Assembly: GCA_963726995.1 (NCBI GenBank)
Contig: CAVSEP010000006.1
Location: 248,001 to 312,000 of the forward strand
Reading direction: 5' to 3'
Length of the DNA: 64,000 nt
Origin: DAIDKA01 sp963726995
Lineage (GTDB): Bacteria; Pseudomonadota; Gammaproteobacteria; Steroidobacterales; Steroidobacteraceae
Below, piece by piece: positions 61,372 through 64,000 of the stretch (position 1 is the stretch's first letter; every line of letters starts with the position of its first letter). Both the position numbers and the translations under genes were made by a program. Below the pieces are notes generated by a model. That model made no database searches, had not been told where the DNA came from, and saw only the letters and a list, made by a program, of their open reading frames with translations.

Positions 61372-61743
61372 CTACAGGTCTGCGCGGGTGCGCTCGATGG
61401 TGACGCCGACATCGCGCGAGCCGCGAATGGCGCCGCGCTTGTTCAGGGTGAGCCTCACCCAGGGAATGTCGAACTCCTGGAGGATGAGCTTCGCGGTCCG
61501 GTCCGCCAGGGTCTCCACCAGCTTGAACTCGGAACTGCCGACGAAGGCGATGACCAGCTTGGAGAGGCGCTTGTAGTCCAGAGTCTGGGCCACATCGTCG
61601 TTCAGCGCCGCGCGCCGGCAGTCGATGGGCGCCTCGATGTCCAGGTACACGGTCTGCTTGACCAGGCGTTCCCACTCGAGGAATCCGATGATGCACTCCA
61701 CCGCCAACTCGCGCAGGAAGACCCGATCCGTCGTTTGACTCAT
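61372..61743 (-). CDS. folB: dihydroneopterin aldolase
   Basis: 123-aa DHNA aldolase/epimerase of folate synthesis. It starts at ATG 61743 (MSQTTDRVFLRELAVECIIG) overlapping the tsaD stop. The family signature is RELAVECIIGFLEWER with the catalytic Glu, plus DYKRLSKLVIAFV, LVETLADRTAKLILQEF and VRLTLNKRGAI, with the late Lys that acts in catalysis. It is co-transcribed with tsaD and folK. Confidence 0.93.
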   Translation of the reverse strand: MSQTTDRVFLRELAVECIIGFLEWERLVKQTVYLDIEAPIDCRRAALNDDVAQTLDYKRLSKLVIAFVGSSEFKLVETLADRTAKLILQEFDIPWVRLTLNKRGAIRGSRDVGVTIERTRADL

Positions 61744-62768
61744 GAAATTGCTTCCGTGATGGCAGGCAGTGAATCCAGCTCCCATTGGGCATGGGCGCCG
61801 ATGGCAAGATCATCATGCTGGCCCGCGCGCAAGCGCGCGAGCCCCGCCACGGCGATCATCGCCGCGTTGTCGGTGCAGAATTCCGCGCGCGGATAGTAGG
61901 CGCGGCCGCCGCGGCTGGCCAGCAGTCGCGACAGGGTCTTGCGCAGGTGCTGGTTGGCGCCGACCCCGCCGCTCACCGTCAGCACGTCGCAATCGGTCTC
62001 TTGCAGCGCGCGCAGCGCCTTCACGCACAGGCACTCGACGATGGCCTCCTGCACGCCGCGGGCAACGTCCGCCCGCAGCGTGTCATCGAGAACCCGGTCG
62101 CGCACGGCATGCAGCACCGCGGTCTTAAGTCCCGAAAAGCTGAATTCGAGGCCGGGCCGGTCGAGCATGGGGCGCGGGAACACGAACGCCCCGGCGCGGC
62201 CCAGGGCGGCAATCCGGGCCAGTTCCGGTCCGCCCGGATACGGCAGGCCGAGGAGCTTGGCGGTCTTGTCGAAAGCCTCCCCGGCCGCATCGTCGCGCGT
62301 CTGGCCCAGCACCCGATAGGCGCCGATGGCCTGCACCCTGATCAGCATGGTGTGGCCGCCGGAGACCAGCAGAGCCACGTGCGGAAACGGCGGCGGATCG
62401 CTCTCCAGCAGCGGCGCCAGCAAATGCCCCTCGAGGTGGTGCACGCCCAGCGCCGGGATGCCTAAGGCAAACGCCAGCGAGCGCGCCAGCGCCGCGCCGG
62501 TCAGCAGGGCCCCCACCAGGCCGGGACCGGCGGTGTAGGCGATGCCATCGAGCTGCCGCGGCTCGGTGTCCGAGGCGCGCAGCACCTCGCGCAGCAGGGG
62601 CAACAGTCGCTGCACATGATCGCGGGAGGCCAGTTCGGGCACCACCCCGCCATAGATCCGGTGCAGTTCGACCTGGCTGAAGAGCGAGTGCGCCAGCAGC
62701 CCCGCGTGGCTGTCGAGCACGGCGGCGGCGCTTTCATCACAGGAGGACTCGAGGGCGAGGATTCTCAC
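61740..62768 (-). CDS. tsaD: tRNA N6-adenosine threonylcarbamoyltransferase
   Basis: Core enzyme of t6A37 tRNA modification (TsaBDE complex), 342 aa. It begins MRILALESSCDESAAAVLDS; the metal-binding HxxxH is in GVHHLEGHLLAPLLE, with LLVSGGHTMLIRV, LPYPGGPELARI, FSFSGLKTAVLHAV and the C-terminal AEFCTDNAAMIAVAGL with the metal-site Asp. Full length. It diverges from rpsU across 128 bp, the standard order in many proteobacteria. Confidence 0.97.
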   Translation of the reverse strand: MRILALESSCDESAAAVLDSHAGLLAHSLFSQVELHRIYGGVVPELASRDHVQRLLPLLREVLRASDTEPRQLDGIAYTAGPGLVGALLTGAALARSLAFALGIPALGVHHLEGHLLAPLLESDPPPFPHVALLVSGGHTMLIRVQAIGAYRVLGQTRDDAAGEAFDKTAKLLGLPYPGGPELARIAALGRAGAFVFPRPMLDRPGLEFSFSGLKTAVLHAVRDRVLDDTLRADVARGVQEAIVECLCVKALRALQETDCDVLTVSGGVGANQHLRKTLSRLLASRGGRAYYPRAEFCTDNAAMIAVAGLARLRAGQHDDLAIGAHAQWELDSLPAITEAIS

Positions 62769-62804
62769 GGCGGCAAGTTTAGAAGGTGATTGCCGGGGAA
62801 ATCT

Positions 62805-62833
62805 TTGCCTTTTGCGGCACGGGTATTTAGAAT
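62805..62833 (+). promoter_or_regulatory. rpsU: candidate sigma-70 promoter of rpsU
   Basis: TTGCCT (62805-62810) and TAGAAT (62828-62833) are 17 bp apart. The leader of about 57 nt contains a hairpin CCGGCA-AAA-TGCCGG at 62859-62873 and ends with GAGGT 7 nt before the ATG. Confidence 0.6.
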
Positions 62834-62896
62834 CGCCACCCCGATCCTGCTACCTAACCCGGCAAAATGCCGGTAGATCAAGGACTTGAGGTTCCA

Positions 62897-63106
62897 ATGC
62901 CGAGCGTTCGTGTTCGCGAGAATGAGTATTTCGATGCGGCCCTGCGCCGTTTCAAGCGCGCCTGCGAAAAAGCCGGGATTCTGACCGAGCTGCGCCGCCG
63001 CGAATTCTACGAAAAGCCCACCCAGGAGCGTAAGCGCAAGAAGGCGGCAGCCATCAAGCGCCACATGAAGCGCGTCTCCCGCGACGGCATGCGTTCGGCC
63101 CGCTAG
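62897..63106 (+). CDS. rpsU: 30S ribosomal protein S21
   Basis: bS21, 69 aa, which helps the 30S subunit in initiation. ATG 62897 starts MPSVRVRENEYFDAALRRFK, the classical N terminus, and a GAGG ribosome site precedes it. The C-terminal half is strongly basic (RKRKKAAAIKRHMKRVSRD). First gene of the macromolecular-synthesis-type locus; yqeY follows 6 bp later. Confidence 0.97.
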   Translation: MPSVRVRENEYFDAALRRFKRACEKAGILTELRRREFYEKPTQERKRKKAAAIKRHMKRVSRDGMRSAR

Positions 63107-63112
63107 TCCGCC

Positions 63113-63559
63113 ATGTCACTGAAGGAACGCATCACCGAGGACATGAAGGCCTCGATGCGCTCCGGCGACAAGGAGCGCCTGGCCGGCATTCGCCTGGTCC
63201 TGGCCGCCATCAAGCAGCGGGAAGTGGACGAACGCATCCAGCTGGATGACACCCAGGTACTCGCCGTGCTGGACAAGATGATCAAGCAGCGCCGCGAGTC
63301 CATCACTCAGTTCGAAGCCGGCGCGCGCGCCGACCTGGTCGCCAAGGAATCGGCGGAACTGGCGGTATTGCAAGGCTATCTGCCCGCGCAGCTGGCCGAT
63401 TCGGAAGTCGAATCCCTGATCCGGGCGGCGATTGCCGGCACCGGTGCGGCTTCCATGAAGGACATGGGCAAGGTCATGGCGGCCGTCAAACCCCAGGTCC
63501 AGGGCCGCACCGACATGGGCGCCCTCAGTGTCAGGATCAAGGCTCTGCTCAGCACCTGA
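63113..63559 (+). CDS. yqeY: GatB/YqeY domain protein
   Basis: 148-aa protein related to the tail domain of GatB; probably binds tRNA, without settled role. Features are MSLKERITEDMKASMRSGDK, RLVLAAIKQREVDERI, DLVAKESAELAVLQGYLP and MGKVMAAVKPQVQGRTDMGA. rpsU-yqeY is the usual order before dnaG and rpoD in many proteobacteria; here the next gene in the window is a membrane sensor, and dnaG may lie beyond the edge. Confidence 0.93.
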   Translation: MSLKERITEDMKASMRSGDKERLAGIRLVLAAIKQREVDERIQLDDTQVLAVLDKMIKQRRESITQFEAGARADLVAKESAELAVLQGYLPAQLADSEVESLIRAAIAGTGAASMKDMGKVMAAVKPQVQGRTDMGALSVRIKALLST

Positions 63560-63569
63560 CTGACCCCCC

Positions 63570-63618
63570 TGCTGCGACGCAGCAGGTCATTATTGAACAT
63601 CGTGCTGCGACGCAGGTC
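63570..63618 (+). repeat. two copies of a 13-bp word, first copy forming a hairpin
   Basis: TGCTGCGACGCAG occurs at 63570-63582 and again at 63603-63615, both followed closely by AGGTC or GGTC. The first copy is part of CTGCTGCG-A-CGCAGCAG, a hairpin just after the yqeY stop. It may be a transcription-end structure without T-run, or a chance duplication. Confidence 0.4.
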
Positions 63619-63691
63619 CTATCGACCACTGATCGGTCATGCCAGCATCGGCCCAGGTATAGGCCTTTGATCTGAAAGGACCGCAGCCCAA

Positions 63692-64000
63692 ATGCCGGGC
63701 CAACCCGCGCCTTCGTCCGCCACGCAGGATCGCAAGCTCGTATCGGCCATCTGGCCCCTGCTGGTGATCATGTCGCTCATGCTCCTTCTGAGCCTGCTCA
63801 GCGTGCTCGTGATCTCGGGGCTGCGCGCCTACGTCTACGGCCAGGCCCGCTGGTCGATCGGTGAACACCAGGCCGTGGAGCAGCTGCACCGCTACGCCGC
63901 CCGCCGCGACCCGGCGAACTACCAGCAGTACCTGGAAAATATGGCGGTCCCGGAAGGGGACCGCATCGCGCGGCTGCAACTGCAGGCGGCGCACCCCGAC
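63692..64000 (+). CDS. membrane sensor protein, N-terminal part only
   Basis: Open frame from ATG 63692 (ribosome site GAAAGGA) to the window edge, 103 residues so far. It begins with a short polar head, then a TM segment (VSAIWPLLVIMSLMLLLSLL), then an extracytoplasmic helical stretch (GEHQAVEQLHRYAARRDPAN, YQQYLENMAVPEGDRIARL). This YGQARWSxGEHQAV...RYAxxRDPxxYQ...PEGDRIAR pattern is what I associate with N-terminal sensor regions of diguanylate cyclases and hybrid kinases in proteobacteria. The output domain lies outside the window. The following rpsU-yqeY operon neighbours would be consistent with GGDEF genes found near dnaG in xanthomonads. Confidence 0.6.
   Translation, partial: MPGQPAPSSATQDRKLVSAIWPLLVIMSLMLLLSLLSVLVISGLRAYVYGQARWSIGEHQAVEQLHRYAARRDPANYQQYLENMAVPEGDRIARLQLQAAHPD

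Overview
The window reads as a high-GC chromosomal segment of a gammaproteobacterium. Supporting signs are a Pseudomonas-style chemosensory pilus cluster, the PilT/PilU region, the yqgE-ruvX-pyrB and yggS-proC-yggT strings, a class II ribonucleotide reductase split into NrdJa and NrdJb as in pseudomonads, and a tsaD / rpsU-yqeY junction. A Xanthomonadales or Nevskiales-type lineage would fit, but that placement is inference. No rRNA, tRNA, CRISPR array, insertion sequence or prophage was seen. The only mobile element recognised is an intein.

Layout. 0-1.7 kb: end of bioA and rsmE, both with broken frames. 1.7-10.4 kb (minus strand): twitching chemosensory operon pilG-pilH-pilI-pilJ-chpA-chpC. 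10.6-14.5 kb (plus): gshB, a TonB-type protein, yqgE, ruvX, pyrB. 14.5-17.8 kb (minus): pilT followed by two pilU-like ATPases. 17.9-20.6 kb (plus): yggS, proC, yggT and an HU-like protein. 20.7-29.3 kb: an alpha/beta hydrolase, htpG, a micro-ORF, an orphan ParA-type ATPase, ppnN, an L,D-transpeptidase and an MltD-like lytic transglycosylase. 29.7-39.7 kb: a nitrate assimilation island. 39.7-45.5 kb: an alkyltransferase-like protein, a small secreted protein, a DmeF-type metal exporter, a P460-type cytochrome, a LytS/LytR-type two-component pair and an aldo/keto reductase. 45.7-50.3 kb: acetate kinase, phosphoketolase and a universal stress protein. 50.4-54.4 kb (minus): nrdJb and intein-containing nrdJa. 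54.8-64 kb: hsp20, a Deg-type protease, an aminopeptidase lipoprotein, cca, midA, folM, folK, folB, tsaD, rpsU, yqeY and the start of a membrane sensor.

The strongest regulatory story is the nitrate island. A near-perfect sigma-54 promoter with a distant NtrC-like site precedes a leader RNA with two hexaloop hairpins of the ANTAR type, and the second hairpin is mutually exclusive with an intrinsic terminator. Behind it lie a NarK-type transporter, nirB, a NirD-FAD oxidoreductase fusion and nitrate reductase. The divergent gene encodes a NIT-ANTAR protein, the expected nitrate-responsive antiterminator.

Other notable points are a PilJ with no periplasmic sensor domain in a cluster without PilK and ChpB, three tandem retraction-type ATPases, an NrdJa intein ending in Gln, and a metal exporter with an extra domain. 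Frameshifts are clustered in bioA/rsmE, narK/nirB and the cytochrome gene, while multi-kilobase genes elsewhere are intact. Most can be repaired by one base, often G or T next to a short run, so consensus errors are at least as likely as real decay.
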